Assembly: GCF_014646055.1 (NCBI RefSeq)
Contig: NZ_BMMS01000010.1
Span: 170,164 to 234,163 of the forward strand
Length of the DNA: 64,000 bases
DNA from: Wenjunlia tyrosinilytica
Lineage (GTDB): Bacteria; Actinomycetota; Actinomycetes; Streptomycetales; Streptomycetaceae
Direction: 5' to 3'
Positions within the stretch are counted from its first letter, which is position 1; every line of letters starts with the position of its first letter. The notes under the pieces were generated by a model that was given only the letters and a program-made list of their open reading frames with translations, was not told where the DNA came from and ran no database searches. A program made the position numbers and the translations under genes. Below, one piece after another: positions 1-8,722 of this stretch.

Positions 1-1
1 C

Positions 2-1180
2 GTGGGCTCGACGTTCCGCAATCCCGACCTGGCCCGCACCTACCGGCTGCTCGCCCAGCAGGGCCCGGACACCCTCTACACCGGGCGGCTCGCCCGCGAC
101 ATCGTCCACACGGTCCAGCACCCGCCGGCCGCCGAGGGCCATGAGGGCACCGTCACCCCGGGCCTGATGAGGCTGGGCGACCTCGACTCCTACACCGCCC
201 CCACCCGGCGTCCGGTCCATTCCACGTACCACGGCCTCGACCTCTACGGCATGGGGCCCTCCACCTCCGGCGGCATCGCCGTGGGGGAGGCGCTGAACAT
301 CCTCAAGAGGTTCTCCGTGTCGAACGGCGACAAGGCGCAGGCCCTGCACCACTACCTCGAGGCCTCGCGGATCGCTTTCGCCGACCGCAACCGCTGGGTC
401 GGCGACCCGAGCACCGTGCACGTCCCCAGTGACAAGATGCTCTCCCGGTTCTTCGCCAAGGACCGCGCCTGCCTCATCAACCCCCACCGCGCGCTCAACA
501 GCCCGCTGGCGCCGGGCGACCCCAACCACTCGGATCACGCCTGCTCGGCCGGCAAGGGTGCGAGGCAGCCCCACGAGGGGACCTCCACCACGCACCTGGT
601 GACCAGCGACAGGTGGGGCAATGTCGTCTCCTACACCCTCACCATCGAGCAGACCGGCGGTTCGGCCATCACGGTGCCGGACCGCGGTTTCCTGCTCAAC
701 AACGAGCTGACGGACTTCGACTTCGTCCCCGTCTCGCCCGGTACCTACGACCCCAATCTGCCCGGTCCCGGCAAGCGCCCGCGCAGCAGTATGTCCCCGA
801 CGATCATCCTGAAGAACGGCAAGCCCTGTCTGACCGTGGGTTCGCCCGGCGGGGCCACCATCATCACCACCGTCCTCCAGACGCTCGTCAACCGCCTCGA
901 CCTCGGCATGAGCCTGCCTCAGGCGATCGCCGCCCCACGGGCCTCGCAGCGCAACGCGGCGCAGACCGAGGCGGAGCCCGACTTCCTTGCCCTGCCGGAG
1001 CGCAAGGCGCTCGAGCGGCTCGGGCACAGCTTCGTTCCCGCCCCCAGGACGTTCACCCCGCGCCCGGAGATCGGCGCGGCCACGGGGATCGAGTTCCGGC
1101 CCGACGGGACCGTCCTCGCCGCCGCCGAACCCGTGCGCCGCGGGGGCGGATCGGCCATGGTGGTCGACCCCGTCCATTGA
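2..1180 (+). CDS. ggt: Gamma-glutamyltransferase, 3' part (5' end outside window)
   Basis: Hydrolyses or transfers the gamma-glutamyl group of glutathione and related compounds; family members are normally secreted and self-cleave into two subunits. The visible 392 codons cover the end of the large subunit and the whole small subunit. The TTH motif that carries the N-terminal nucleophile Thr of the small subunit lies at about residues 196-198 (codon 587-589), inside GTSTTHLV. The substrate-loop-type sequence LNNELTDFDF and the glycine-rich PGGATIITT follow. A full-length enzyme is roughly 550-600 residues, so about a third is missing upstream and the first GTG in the window is not the true start. 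It ends 78 bp before the promoter of the sulfur operon; a role in cysteine or glutathione salvage would fit, but that is inference. Confidence 0.93.
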   Translation: MGSTFRNPDLARTYRLLAQQGPDTLYTGRLARDIVHTVQHPPAAEGHEGTVTPGLMRLGDLDSYTAPTRRPVHSTYHGLDLYGMGPSTSGGIAVGEALNILKRFSVSNGDKAQALHHYLEASRIAFADRNRWVGDPSTVHVPSDKMLSRFFAKDRACLINPHRALNSPLAPGDPNHSDHACSAGKGARQPHEGTSTTHLVTSDRWGNVVSYTLTIEQTGGSAITVPDRGFLLNNELTDFDFVPVSPGTYDPNLPGPGKRPRSSMSPTIILKNGKPCLTVGSPGGATIITTVLQTLVNRLDLGMSLPQAIAAPRASQRNAAQTEAEPDFLALPERKALERLGHSFVPAPRTFTPRPEIGAATGIEFRPDGTVLAAAEPVRRGGGSAMVVDPVH

Positions 1181-1258
1181 GCCGCAACAGGGCCGCAACG
1201 CTTCGGAATTAATTTCAAACGGTGAGCAATCCACGATGCGAGACGGGGCGAGAAATCG

Positions 1259-1287
1259 TTGACGCGGCCGAGAACCGCTGACATTCT
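1259..1287 (+). promoter_or_regulatory. Putative promoter of the sulfonate operon leader
   Basis: TTGACG at 1259-1264 is separated by 17 bp from CATTCT at 1282-1287, a reasonable vegetative-type promoter. A transcript starting about 7 nt after the -10 element would begin at 1294-1295, which is exactly the GTG of the leader peptide, implying a leaderless mRNA. Sequence match only; no transcript data. Confidence 0.45.
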
Positions 1288-1294
1288 CCAACAT

Positions 1295-1378
1295 GTGAGT
1301 CAAGCCAAGAGCCTCGTAGCGCGCCTGCACGTCGATCTTCGACGGCACGCGAGCGCCCTCTGTGCCGGCGGTCGCTGA
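1295..1378 (+). CDS. Small leader peptide (27 aa) ending near Cys, upstream of sulfur operon
   Basis: A 27-codon frame starting GTG and ending TGA. Residues 10-23 read RLHVDLRRHASALC, matching the actinobacterial 'putative leader peptide' pattern LHVDLxRxxSAxC commonly found before sulfur-assimilation genes. There is no ribosome binding site: the GTG lies where transcription should begin, as in the leaderless cysteine-responsive attenuator peptides described in mycobacteria. By analogy, slow translation at the Cys codon (1361-1363) when cysteine is scarce would change downstream RNA folding and switch the operon on. The motif and position are seen in the sequence; the mechanism is inferred. 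It lies about 330 bp before ssuE. Confidence 0.7.
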   Translation: MSQAKSLVARLHVDLRRHASALCAGGR

Positions 1379-1479
1379 ACCGCGTCCGGCTGACTCGCCC
1401 TTTCCTGCCTCCCCGGCCGAGTGGAGGCCGCAAGGCTCCGTCACGCCCCTGAGGTGCGGCAACGCGGTCATCTCCCGTG

Positions 1480-1501
1480 CCGCCCGCAAAGCCGCGGGCG
1501 G
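1480..1501 (+). terminator. Hairpin between leader peptide and ssuE (possible attenuator)
   Basis: CCGCCCGC at 1480-1487 pairs perfectly with GCGGGCGG at 1494-1501 across a 6-nt loop. No U-tract follows, so it would be a Rho-type or atypical terminator, or a structure that masks translation. It sits about 100 nt past the leader stop, a sensible place for attenuation of the sulfur operon. Function is inferred. Confidence 0.4.
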
Positions 1502-1709
1502 TCCCCGCGCGAGATCCCACCTCTGAAAACCATCCCCCACATCACCTCTCACATCACCACCGCTCCCGTCCCGTTCACCACCGGCGGGATCAGTGGATTT
1601 ACGCATCCCGTGTCACGCGCGTATTCCCGCGCGCGCCGTGCGCGTATTTCGCCATGCCTTTTTCCGTGAATTCACGGCCGAACCCGAACTCTGAAACCTG
1701 GAGGAGCTC

Positions 1710-2264
1710 TTGTCCTCGATCATTGCCATTTCCGGGAGCCCTTCCGCGCAGTCGCGCACCGCCGTCGCGGTGGGCAAGGCGCTCGAGCGCCTGTCGTCGA
1801 TCGGCTTCGACGTGCGGCACATCGCCGTTCGCGACCTGCCCGCCGAGGACCTGCTGGCGGGCCGGACCGACAGCCCCGCCCTCAGTGACGCCATCGGGGC
1901 AGTGGCCGCCGCCGACGGCGTCATCGTGGCCACCCCGGTGTACAAGGCCGCCTACACGGGCCTGCTGAAGTCCTTCCTCGACCTGCTGCCGCAGTCGGGC
2001 CTCGCGGGCAAGGCGGTGCTCCCCCTGGTGACCGGGGGGACCAACGCCCATGTACTCGCCATCGACTACGCCCTGCGGCCGGTGCTCACCTCGCTGGGCG
2101 CCCGCCATGTCGTCGCGGGCTGCTTCCTCCTCGACCAGCTCATCGACCGGCAGGCCGACGGCACCGCGACGCTGCGGCCCGAGGCCGAACTCAGGCTCTT
2201 CGACGTCGTCGGCCAGTTGACCGAGGCGCTGCCCGTCGGCTCCACGCTCGCCGCCTCCCGCTGA
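1710..2264 (+). CDS. ssuE: NAD(P)H-dependent FMN reductase, SsuE family
   Basis: Supplies reduced FMN to the two-component monooxygenase encoded at the end of the same operon. The 184-residue length is normal for SsuE. It shows the flavodoxin-like fold signature SIIAISGSPS at the N terminus and the flavin-contact region ATPVYKAAYTGLLK at about residues 70-83. The start is TTG at 1710 because GGAGGAG at 1699-1705 gives correct spacing and no better start is present. First structural gene after the cysteine leader peptide, hence presumably induced by sulfur limitation. Confidence 0.9.
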   Translation: MSSIIAISGSPSAQSRTAVAVGKALERLSSIGFDVRHIAVRDLPAEDLLAGRTDSPALSDAIGAVAAADGVIVATPVYKAAYTGLLKSFLDLLPQSGLAGKAVLPLVTGGTNAHVLAIDYALRPVLTSLGARHVVAGCFLLDQLIDRQADGTATLRPEAELRLFDVVGQLTEALPVGSTLAASR

Positions 2265-2330
2265 CCGTCGCGCACGCGGCGTTCGTCCCGCTTCCGCTCC
2301 CCGTACAGACACCACAGAAGGACCGTGTCC

Positions 2331-3422
2331 ATGCACACCACATCCCGCCGCCAGTTCCTCGTCATCGCCGGCCTCGCGACCGCTGCCGTCAGCTGCGGCA
2401 CGGCGTCCGCCGAGCGTTCCGCCGGGGGCAAGGGCGAGACCAAGAAACTCCGATACCAGGGCTCGGTGGGTGCGGTGACCCTGCCCGAACTGGCCCAGGA
2501 CCTGGGCTACCTGGGCGATGTGAAGCTGGATTGGGTCGGCAACACCATCAGCGGCCCCCAGGACATCCAGTCCGCGGCGACCGGCCAGACGGACTTCGGA
2601 GGCGCGTTCAACGGAGCGGTGGTCAAGCTGGCGGCCGCCGGATCCCCCATCAAGGCCGTGATCGGCTACTACGGCGCCGACAAGGACGCGTACAGCGGCT
2701 TCTACGTCCTCCAGGACAGCTCCGTCCACGGACCGCGCGACCTGATCGGCAAGAAGGTCGGCATGAACACCCTCGGGGCGCACAGCGAGGCCATGCTCGA
2801 CATCTACCTCCAGCGGCACGGAGTGTCCGGCAAGGAGATCGCGAAGGTCGAGCCTTTGGTGGTGCCGCCGGTCAACACCGAGCAGTCGCTTCGCAAGAAG
2901 CAGATCCAGGTCGCCGTGCTCGGCGGCATCCTGCGCGACAAGGCCCTCGCGTCCGGCGGCATCCGCCGCCTGTTCACCGACTACGAACTGCTCGGCGCCT
3001 TCACCGCCGGGACCTATGTGATGACCGAGAAGTTCATCGAGCGCAACCCGACGACGGTGAAGACATTCGTCACCGGCGTGGCCAAGGCCATCGAGTGGTC
3101 CCGCAGGACCCCGCGCGAGGAGGTCGTGGCCCGCATGACCGACATCGTGAACAAGCGCGGGCGCAACGAGGACGCCAAGGCGCTCCAGTTCTGGAAGTCG
3201 TTCGGCGTGGCCGACACCGGGGGCCGGATCAGCGACAAGGAGTTCTCGCTCTGGATCGACTGGCTGGAGAAGCGGGGCGAGATCAAGAAGGGCCAGGTGA
3301 AGCTCTCGGAGATCTACACCAACGAGTTCAACGGCCTGGCCTCCGGCGGCGGTTCCTCCTCCGCCCCGTCCGCCTCCGCAGCCTCCTCCTCTCCCTCGTC
3401 CGCCTCGTCCGGGAACGGGTGA
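2331..3422 (+). CDS. ssuA: Sulfonate-type ABC transporter substrate-binding lipoprotein
   Basis: Extracytoplasmic binding protein of the SsuA/TauA family, expected to deliver an organosulfur compound to the permease encoded downstream. The 363-residue product begins with SRRQFL, a twin-arginine-like motif, followed by a hydrophobic stretch and a lipobox ending AVSC (Cys at about residue 23), so it is probably a lipoprotein. The ATG at 2331 was chosen over the GTG two codons earlier because AGAAGGA (2316-2322) lies 8 nt before it. The C terminus is an unusual Ser/Ala/Gly-rich tail of about 30 residues. The exact substrate cannot be read from sequence. Confidence 0.88.
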   Translation: MHTTSRRQFLVIAGLATAAVSCGTASAERSAGGKGETKKLRYQGSVGAVTLPELAQDLGYLGDVKLDWVGNTISGPQDIQSAATGQTDFGGAFNGAVVKLAAAGSPIKAVIGYYGADKDAYSGFYVLQDSSVHGPRDLIGKKVGMNTLGAHSEAMLDIYLQRHGVSGKEIAKVEPLVVPPVNTEQSLRKKQIQVAVLGGILRDKALASGGIRRLFTDYELLGAFTAGTYVMTEKFIERNPTTVKTFVTGVAKAIEWSRRTPREEVVARMTDIVNKRGRNEDAKALQFWKSFGVADTGGRISDKEFSLWIDWLEKRGEIKKGQVKLSEIYTNEFNGLASGGGSSSAPSASAASSSPSSASSGNG

Positions 3423-3427
3423 CCGCC

Positions 3428-4336
3428 ATGACCGCGAGCATCAGTTTCCGCGACGTCACCAAGACGTTCCCCGTCCGCGAGAAGGCGGGCTCCGGACGGC
3501 GTACGGAGTTCACCGCCGTCCAGGGCGTCGACCTGGAGGTCGCCGCGGGCGAGTTCACCGTCCTCGTCGGGCCCAGCGGCTGCGGCAAGTCCACCCTGCT
3601 CGACCTGCTCGGAGGGCTCACCCAGCCCTCCGGCGGGCAGATCCTCGTGGACGGCGAACCGGTGACCGGCCCCGGACTGGACCGCGGCATCGTCTTCCAG
3701 CAGTACGCCCTGCTGCCCTGGCGCACGGCGCAGGGCAATGTCGAGTTCGGCCTGGAGGCGACCGGGGTCCCCCGGCGCCGGCGTGCCGAGCGGGCCCGGC
3801 ACTACCTCGACCTCGTGGGCCTCGCCGGCTTCGAGGACCGTCACCCCCATGAGCTCTCCGGAGGGATGAAGCAGCGGGTGGCGATCGCCCGCAGCCTCGC
3901 CTACGACCCGGACGTCCTGCTCATGGACGAGCCGTTCGCCGCTCTGGACGCCCAGACCAGGGAGTCCCTGCAGGACGAACTGCTGGGGATCTGGGAGCGC
4001 ACCGGCAAGACCATCGTGTTCATCACCCACGGCATCGAGGAGGCGGTCTACCTCGGACAACGGGTGGCGGTGCTGACGTCCCGGCCGGGCCGGGTCAAGC
4101 AGGTGGTGCCGATCGACCTGGGGCGGCGCACCGATGTCGCCGACCTGCGGTCCAGCCCGGAGTTCGCGCACTACCGGCACCGGATCTGGGACCTGCTGCA
4201 CGACGAGGTCGCCCGCGCACAGGAGCTGGAGAGGGCCCAACGGCTCGAGGCAGCCGATCCGGTGGGCAGGGCCCAGCGGATCGAGAAGGCCCTTCAGCAC
4301 GACGAAGCCCTCGAGAAAGGGACGGTTCGCGCATGA
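3428..4336 (+). CDS. ssuB: ABC transporter ATPase for sulfonate-type uptake
   Basis: Energises import by ATP hydrolysis. The 302-residue protein shows Walker A GPSGCGKST (about residues 50-58), the Q-loop region, the ABC signature LSGGMKQR and Walker B VLLMDEPF, all intact. The start ATG lies 5 bp after the ssuA stop. Its own stop overlaps the ssuC start as ATGA, so the two are translationally coupled. About 50 residues follow the usual end of the ATPase domain, a mildly long C terminus rich in Glu, Ala and Arg. Confidence 0.92.
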   Translation: MTASISFRDVTKTFPVREKAGSGRRTEFTAVQGVDLEVAAGEFTVLVGPSGCGKSTLLDLLGGLTQPSGGQILVDGEPVTGPGLDRGIVFQQYALLPWRTAQGNVEFGLEATGVPRRRRAERARHYLDLVGLAGFEDRHPHELSGGMKQRVAIARSLAYDPDVLLMDEPFAALDAQTRESLQDELLGIWERTGKTIVFITHGIEEAVYLGQRVAVLTSRPGRVKQVVPIDLGRRTDVADLRSSPEFAHYRHRIWDLLHDEVARAQELERAQRLEAADPVGRAQRIEKALQHDEALEKGTVRA

Positions 4337-5274
4337 GCACCGACATCGGCACCTCGGTCACCGGCACCGGGGCCCCCGCCCCGGCTGCCCCGCGTGACCA
4401 CGAGCCCGCGGTCCCCCGGACCGCGGTGGCCACCGCCACGGCCCCCGTCCGGGAGGCCACCGGGCGCCCGCGAGCGCTGCGGATCGCCGCCGACTGGGGC
4501 CGGCGGACACCCGGCCTGCTGCTCGGGGCCCTGACCAAGACGGCCGCGGTCGCCGTCGTGGCGCTCCTGTGGGAGGTCGCCCCGAGGCTCGGGTGGGTCG
4601 ACCGGACGTTCCTGCCTCCGCTCTCCCAGGTCGTCAAGGCCTGGCTGGACCTGCTCTCCAGCGGCCAGCTCGCCACGCATGTCGAGGCCAGCCTGGTCCG
4701 CTCCCTCAGCGGCTTCGGGCTCGCGGTGGCCATCGCCGTGCCGCTCGGCCTGCTCATCGGCTGGTACCGCCCGGTCGCGGACCTGCTCAATCCGCTGCTG
4801 GAGGTCTTCCGCAACACCGCGGCGCTCGCCCTGCTGCCGGTGTTCGTCCTGATCCTCGGCATAGGGGAGACATCCAAGATCTCCATCGTCCTGTACGCCT
4901 GCGCCTGGCCCATCCTGCTCAACACGGTCAGCGCGGTCCGCACGGTCGACCCCACCCTGGTCAGGCTCGCCAGGTCGATGGACCTGTCCGCGCCGAGGGT
5001 GTTCCAGAAGGTCATCCTGCCCGCCGCCGTGCCGACCGTCTTCACCGGCATCCGGCTGGCCGGCGCCGTGTCGATCCTCGTCCTGGTCGCCGCCGAGATG
5101 GTCGGCGCGAAGGCCGGGCTCGGCTACCTCATCAACGCCTCGCAGTTCAACTTCGCCATCCCGCAGATGTACGCCGGGATCATCACCGTCTCCGCCATCG
5201 GCGTGGTCTTCAACCAGCTCCTGGTCTCCCTGGAGCGCCGCTTCACCCGCTGGCGCGCTCCCCGGGGCGACTGA
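4333..5274 (+). CDS. ssuC: ABC transporter permease for sulfonate-type uptake
   Basis: Integral membrane channel subunit of the importer, SsuC/TauC/NrtB type. The 313 residues begin with a Pro/Ala/Thr-rich cytoplasmic extension of about 60 residues that is not typical of the family, then about six hydrophobic segments. The EAA-like cytoplasmic loop that docks on the ATPase is visible around residues 215-235 (LARSMDLSAPRVFQKVILPA). The ATG overlaps the ssuB stop. Confidence 0.9.
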   Translation: MSTDIGTSVTGTGAPAPAAPRDHEPAVPRTAVATATAPVREATGRPRALRIAADWGRRTPGLLLGALTKTAAVAVVALLWEVAPRLGWVDRTFLPPLSQVVKAWLDLLSSGQLATHVEASLVRSLSGFGLAVAIAVPLGLLIGWYRPVADLLNPLLEVFRNTAALALLPVFVLILGIGETSKISIVLYACAWPILLNTVSAVRTVDPTLVRLARSMDLSAPRVFQKVILPAAVPTVFTGIRLAGAVSILVLVAAEMVGAKAGLGYLINASQFNFAIPQMYAGIITVSAIGVVFNQLLVSLERRFTRWRAPRGD

Positions 5275-5354
5275 CGCGCGCACCCAGGGATCACCACGGC
5301 GCCGAGCACCACGACCACCGAGACCGCAGAGAAGCAAAAAGGAAAGAGGACAAC

Positions 5355-6683
5355 GTGACCACCGACCGCCGGTTCCATCTGAACGCGTTCCTGATGAACG
5401 CGGGTCACCACGACGCCGCGTGGCGCCATCCGCGCACCAGCCCCGAGCGCGCCACCGATCTGCGGTACTTCCAGGAGCTGGCGCGGACCGCCGAGCGCGG
5501 CAAGCTCGACTCGGTGTTCCTCGCGGACGGCCTCGCTCTGTGGGGCAACGCACGCCACAACGTGCTCGGCGGCTTCGAGCCGCTGACCCTGCTCTCCGCC
5601 CTGGCCGCGGTGACCGAGCACGTCGGGCTGATCGCCACCGTCTCCACCACGTTCAACGAGCCCTTCCACACCGCCCGCAAATTCGCCTCCCTCGACCACC
5701 TCAGCGGTGGGCGCGCCGGCTGGAACATCGTCACCTCCGGCAGCGTGGACGAGGCCCGCAACTTCGGGCAGGACGAGCACCTGGAGCACCGCCTGCGGTA
5801 CGACAGGGCACGTGAGTTCGTCGACGTCGCCACCAAGCTGTGGGACAGCTGGGAGGACGAGGCCCCGGTGATCGACCGGGAGCGCGGGGTCTACGCCGAC
5901 ACCGACAAGGTGCGCGCGATCGATCACGAGGGCGAGTACTTCCGGGTGCGCGGCCCGCTCAACGTCCAGCGATCCCCGCAGGGCTACCCGCTCCTCGTCC
6001 AGGCCGGCTCGTCCGAGGACGGCAAGGAGTTCGCGGCGCAGCACGCCGAGGCGGTCTTCACGGCACAGCAGACCCTCGCCGACGGGCAGACCTTCTACAA
6101 GGACCTCAAGTCGCGGCTGGCCGGCCACGGCCGCGCGCCGCAGGAGTTGAAGATCCTCCCCGGCATCTGCCCGGTCATCGGCTCGACCGAGGCCGAAGCG
6201 CGGGCGCTGGAGGAGGAGCTGACCGCCCTTCAGGTCCCCGAGTACGGGCTGCACCAGCTGTCGAAGATGCTCGATGTGGATCTGAGCGGCCTCCCGCTGG
6301 ACGGGACCCTCCCGGATCTGCCCGAGGAGCGGGACATCAACGGCAACAAGAGCCGCTTCACCCTGGTCGCCGAGATGGCCCGCCGGGACGGGCTGAACCT
6401 GCGGCAGCTGATCGCCCGGCTCGGCGGCGGCCGGGGCCACCGGGTCTTCGCCGGAACGCCCGAGCAGATCGCCGACCAGTTGGAGGAGTGGTTCACCGAG
6501 GGCGCCGCCGACGGCTTCAACATCATGCCGCCGCATCTGCCGGGCGGGCTCGAGGACTTCGTCGACCATGTCGTCCCGATCCTCCAGAGGCGTGGGCTGT
6601 TCCGTACCGAGTACACCGGGCGCACGCTGCGCGACCACTACGGCCTGCCCCGCCCCGCCAACCGGCTGGCCGTCCACGCCTGA
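5355..6683 (+). CDS. NtaA/SnaA/DszA-family FMNH2-dependent monooxygenase
   Basis: Bacterial-luciferase-fold oxygenase using reduced FMN from SsuE to release sulfur (or another group) from an imported organic molecule. The 442 residues start HLNAFLMNAGHHDAAWRHP, characteristic of the NtaA/SnaA/SoxA(DszA) group rather than of classical SsuD alkanesulfonate monooxygenase, which is about 380 residues. The GTG start at 5355 follows an AGAGGA ribosome site. The substrate therefore need not be an alkanesulfonate; sulfones or other N/S-containing compounds are possible. Last gene of the operon. Confidence 0.88.
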   Translation: MTTDRRFHLNAFLMNAGHHDAAWRHPRTSPERATDLRYFQELARTAERGKLDSVFLADGLALWGNARHNVLGGFEPLTLLSALAAVTEHVGLIATVSTTFNEPFHTARKFASLDHLSGGRAGWNIVTSGSVDEARNFGQDEHLEHRLRYDRAREFVDVATKLWDSWEDEAPVIDRERGVYADTDKVRAIDHEGEYFRVRGPLNVQRSPQGYPLLVQAGSSEDGKEFAAQHAEAVFTAQQTLADGQTFYKDLKSRLAGHGRAPQELKILPGICPVIGSTEAEARALEEELTALQVPEYGLHQLSKMLDVDLSGLPLDGTLPDLPEERDINGNKSRFTLVAEMARRDGLNLRQLIARLGGGRGHRVFAGTPEQIADQLEEWFTEGAADGFNIMPPHLPGGLEDFVDHVVPILQRRGLFRTEYTGRTLRDHYGLPRPANRLAVHA

Positions 6684-7029
6684 CCGACGCCTGGCGCAGG
6701 CCCGGCGGCCACCTGGGCCGCGCTCGAGGCGGCGCGGGCCGGTGCGGCCGTCGTCCGGCCGGCGGCCGCACACCGGGAGCCTCCCGGGCCATCCATCGGT
6801 CCACCGGCCCGGTGCTCGGACCTGCCCCGGATCGTCCGCGGCCGTCATTTCCGGAACGCTCCCTCCCGGCTCGTTCCCGGCTCCTGCGGCGCTTCCCGGC
6901 CTCCTCGAACCCGTCCGGTGGGGCGGCGGCCCCGGTACCGTCATGGGTGGATCCCCGTGGCATGCTTGGTCGTCCACAGCTCTGCCGGACGGGGAATGGC
7001 GGGCGTCTGGGGAGAGCCGGGGGGACAGG
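6684..7029 (+). other. Intergenic region between sulfur operon and ATP-grasp pair
   Basis: About 346 bp of GC-rich DNA. CCGGGAGCCTCCCGG near 6773-6787 could form a short stem, and no convincing terminator with a U-tract follows. An open frame runs through in phase with the next gene from ATG 6942, but without a ribosome site. I see nothing else. Confidence 0.4.
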
Positions 7030-7884
7030 TTGAGACTGTGCTTTCTCGTTGAGGAGCACTACCGCGACGACGGCATGCCGTTGGACGTGGTGGGACGCCT
7101 CAGGTCCTGGGGGCACTCGGTGGACGTGCTGCTGCCCGGCAGCTCGCTCATCGCCATGCCGGAGCTCATCCGGGCCGGGACGCACGACGCCTGGGTCCTC
7201 AAGACCGTCTCCGGCGGCCCGGGCCTGAGCATGCTGGAGTCCGCCGCCGCGGTGGGCCTTCCCACGATCAACGACGCCCGCTCCATCCGGCCCGTCCGGG
7301 ACAAGGCGGTCGCCGCGACGGTGGCCCGCAGCCGGGGCATACCCGTCCCTCCCACGTACTTCGCCGCCACACCCGCGCTGCTGGCCCGGGTCCCCGACGA
7401 GCACTACCCGCTGGTGGTCAAGCCCTGCGACGGAAGCTCGGGACGGTCGGTGCACCTCGTCAGCTCGCCCGGACAACTGGCCGACACCGGCGCCCTGCTG
7501 CGGGGCGAGGGGTACCTGCTCGCCCAGCCCTACATCCCCAACTCGGGCGCGGATCTGAAGGTCTACAGCATCACCGGTGAGCTGCACGCCACCGTCCGCC
7601 GCTCGCCCCTGCACCCCGGCCGACCGGTCCTGGAACGCGAGGTTCCGCTGACGACGGAGTTGGCGCGGCTGACGGCGAAGGTCGGCGAGGTCTTCGGGCT
7701 CGACCTGTTCGGCGTGGACATCGTCGAGGGCCCGGAGGGCCCGATGGTCGTGGACATCAATGACTTCCCCAGCTTCCGGCAGGTGCCCGACGCCGTCGAC
7801 CGGGTGGCCCGTGCGGTGCTCCGCCTGGCGGGGTCGGCCGGCGACCGCGCCCCGATGGACCCCGAGCGCACGCTCGTCGGCTGA
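7030..7884 (+). CDS. ATP-grasp ligase, RimK-like (first of a pair)
   Basis: ATP-dependent carboxylate-amine (or thiol) ligase fold; substrate unknown. The 284-residue product shows the ATP-binding core YPLVVKPCDGSSGRSV, the Mg-binding region DLFGVDIVEG and the closing VVDINDFPSF signature typical of RimK-type enzymes. The TTG at 7030 is chosen because GGGGGACAG precedes it and the protein then starts at the usual first beta strand (LRLCFLVEEH). An in-frame ATG at 6942 would add a non-conserved 29 residues. The next ATP-grasp gene starts 13 bp downstream, so the two probably form one operon. Confidence 0.75.
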   Translation: MRLCFLVEEHYRDDGMPLDVVGRLRSWGHSVDVLLPGSSLIAMPELIRAGTHDAWVLKTVSGGPGLSMLESAAAVGLPTINDARSIRPVRDKAVAATVARSRGIPVPPTYFAATPALLARVPDEHYPLVVKPCDGSSGRSVHLVSSPGQLADTGALLRGEGYLLAQPYIPNSGADLKVYSITGELHATVRRSPLHPGRPVLEREVPLTTELARLTAKVGEVFGLDLFGVDIVEGPEGPMVVDINDFPSFRQVPDAVDRVARAVLRLAGSAGDRAPMDPERTLVG

Positions 7885-7897
7885 CGGGACCGCACCG

Positions 7898-8722
7898 TTG
7901 CGGATATGCCTGCTCACCTCGCGTCCCGACCACCCTCTGCTGGAGGGGGCCCGCAGGGCGCTGGCCCCCCGTCACCAGGTGGTGGCGGCCGACCCCGACG
8001 CATCCCACGGCTCCCCCGCCGCGCCCGCGCCCGACCCGCCGTCCGCCGATGTGTACCTGCTCAAGACCCGGACCCCGCGGGCCCTGGCCCTCGCCCACCG
8101 GCTGGAGCGCCGCGGCGCCCGGGTGCTGAACTCGGCCTCGGCGACCGAGCTGTGCCAGGACCGGGCCCGTATGGCCGAGGTGGCCGGGAAGGCGGGACTG
8201 CCGTTCCCGCGCACCCGTGCCTATGACTGCCCGTCGAGGATCGCCGGGGACATCGGTGAGCTGGGCTTCCCGCTGATGGTCAAGAGCCGCAGGAGCGCGC
8301 GGCTCGACGTGGTCGCCCGGATCGACGACCGCGAGGGCCTGTCGGCGCTGGCGCGGAGCCGGCCGGGGCACCCGGTCGTCGTGCAGAGGTTCGTGGAGAA
8401 CGACGGCTGGGACCGCAAGCTGTGGGTGGTGGACACCCAGGTCTACGCCGGGCTGCGCCCCACCCCGCTCGCGGACCCTCTCCCGGTGGGGGACAAGTCC
8501 CTCACCGAGCCGCTCGATCCCGCCGACGTGCCCGAGGCGTGGACCGCGCTCGCCCTGCGCGCCGGGCGGGCGTTCGGCCTCCAGGTCTACGGCGTCGACC
8601 TGATCGAGCGCGACGGCGCCCCGGTGATCGTGGACGTCAATGCCTTCCCGGGGATGCGCGGCATGGACGGCGCCCCCGAGGCCCTCGCCGCCCTTGCGGT
8701 CTCGGCGGGCTCCGGCCGATAG
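7898..8722 (+). CDS. ATP-grasp ligase, RimK-like (second of a pair)
   Basis: A 274-residue protein related to its upstream neighbour, with FPLMVKSRRSARLDVV as ATP-binding segment, LQVYGVDLIERDG and the terminal VIVDVNAFPGMRG metal-site motif. The TTG at 7898 is the only start that gives the family's first strand (LRICLLTSRPDHP). No strong ribosome site is visible, consistent with coupling to the gene ending 13 bp upstream. Two non-identical ATP-grasp proteins in tandem suggest sequential ligations or a heteromer. Substrate and pathway are unknown. Confidence 0.75.
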   Translation: MRICLLTSRPDHPLLEGARRALAPRHQVVAADPDASHGSPAAPAPDPPSADVYLLKTRTPRALALAHRLERRGARVLNSASATELCQDRARMAEVAGKAGLPFPRTRAYDCPSRIAGDIGELGFPLMVKSRRSARLDVVARIDDREGLSALARSRPGHPVVVQRFVENDGWDRKLWVVDTQVYAGLRPTPLADPLPVGDKSLTEPLDPADVPEAWTALALRAGRAFGLQVYGVDLIERDGAPVIVDVNAFPGMRGMDGAPEALAALAVSAGSGR

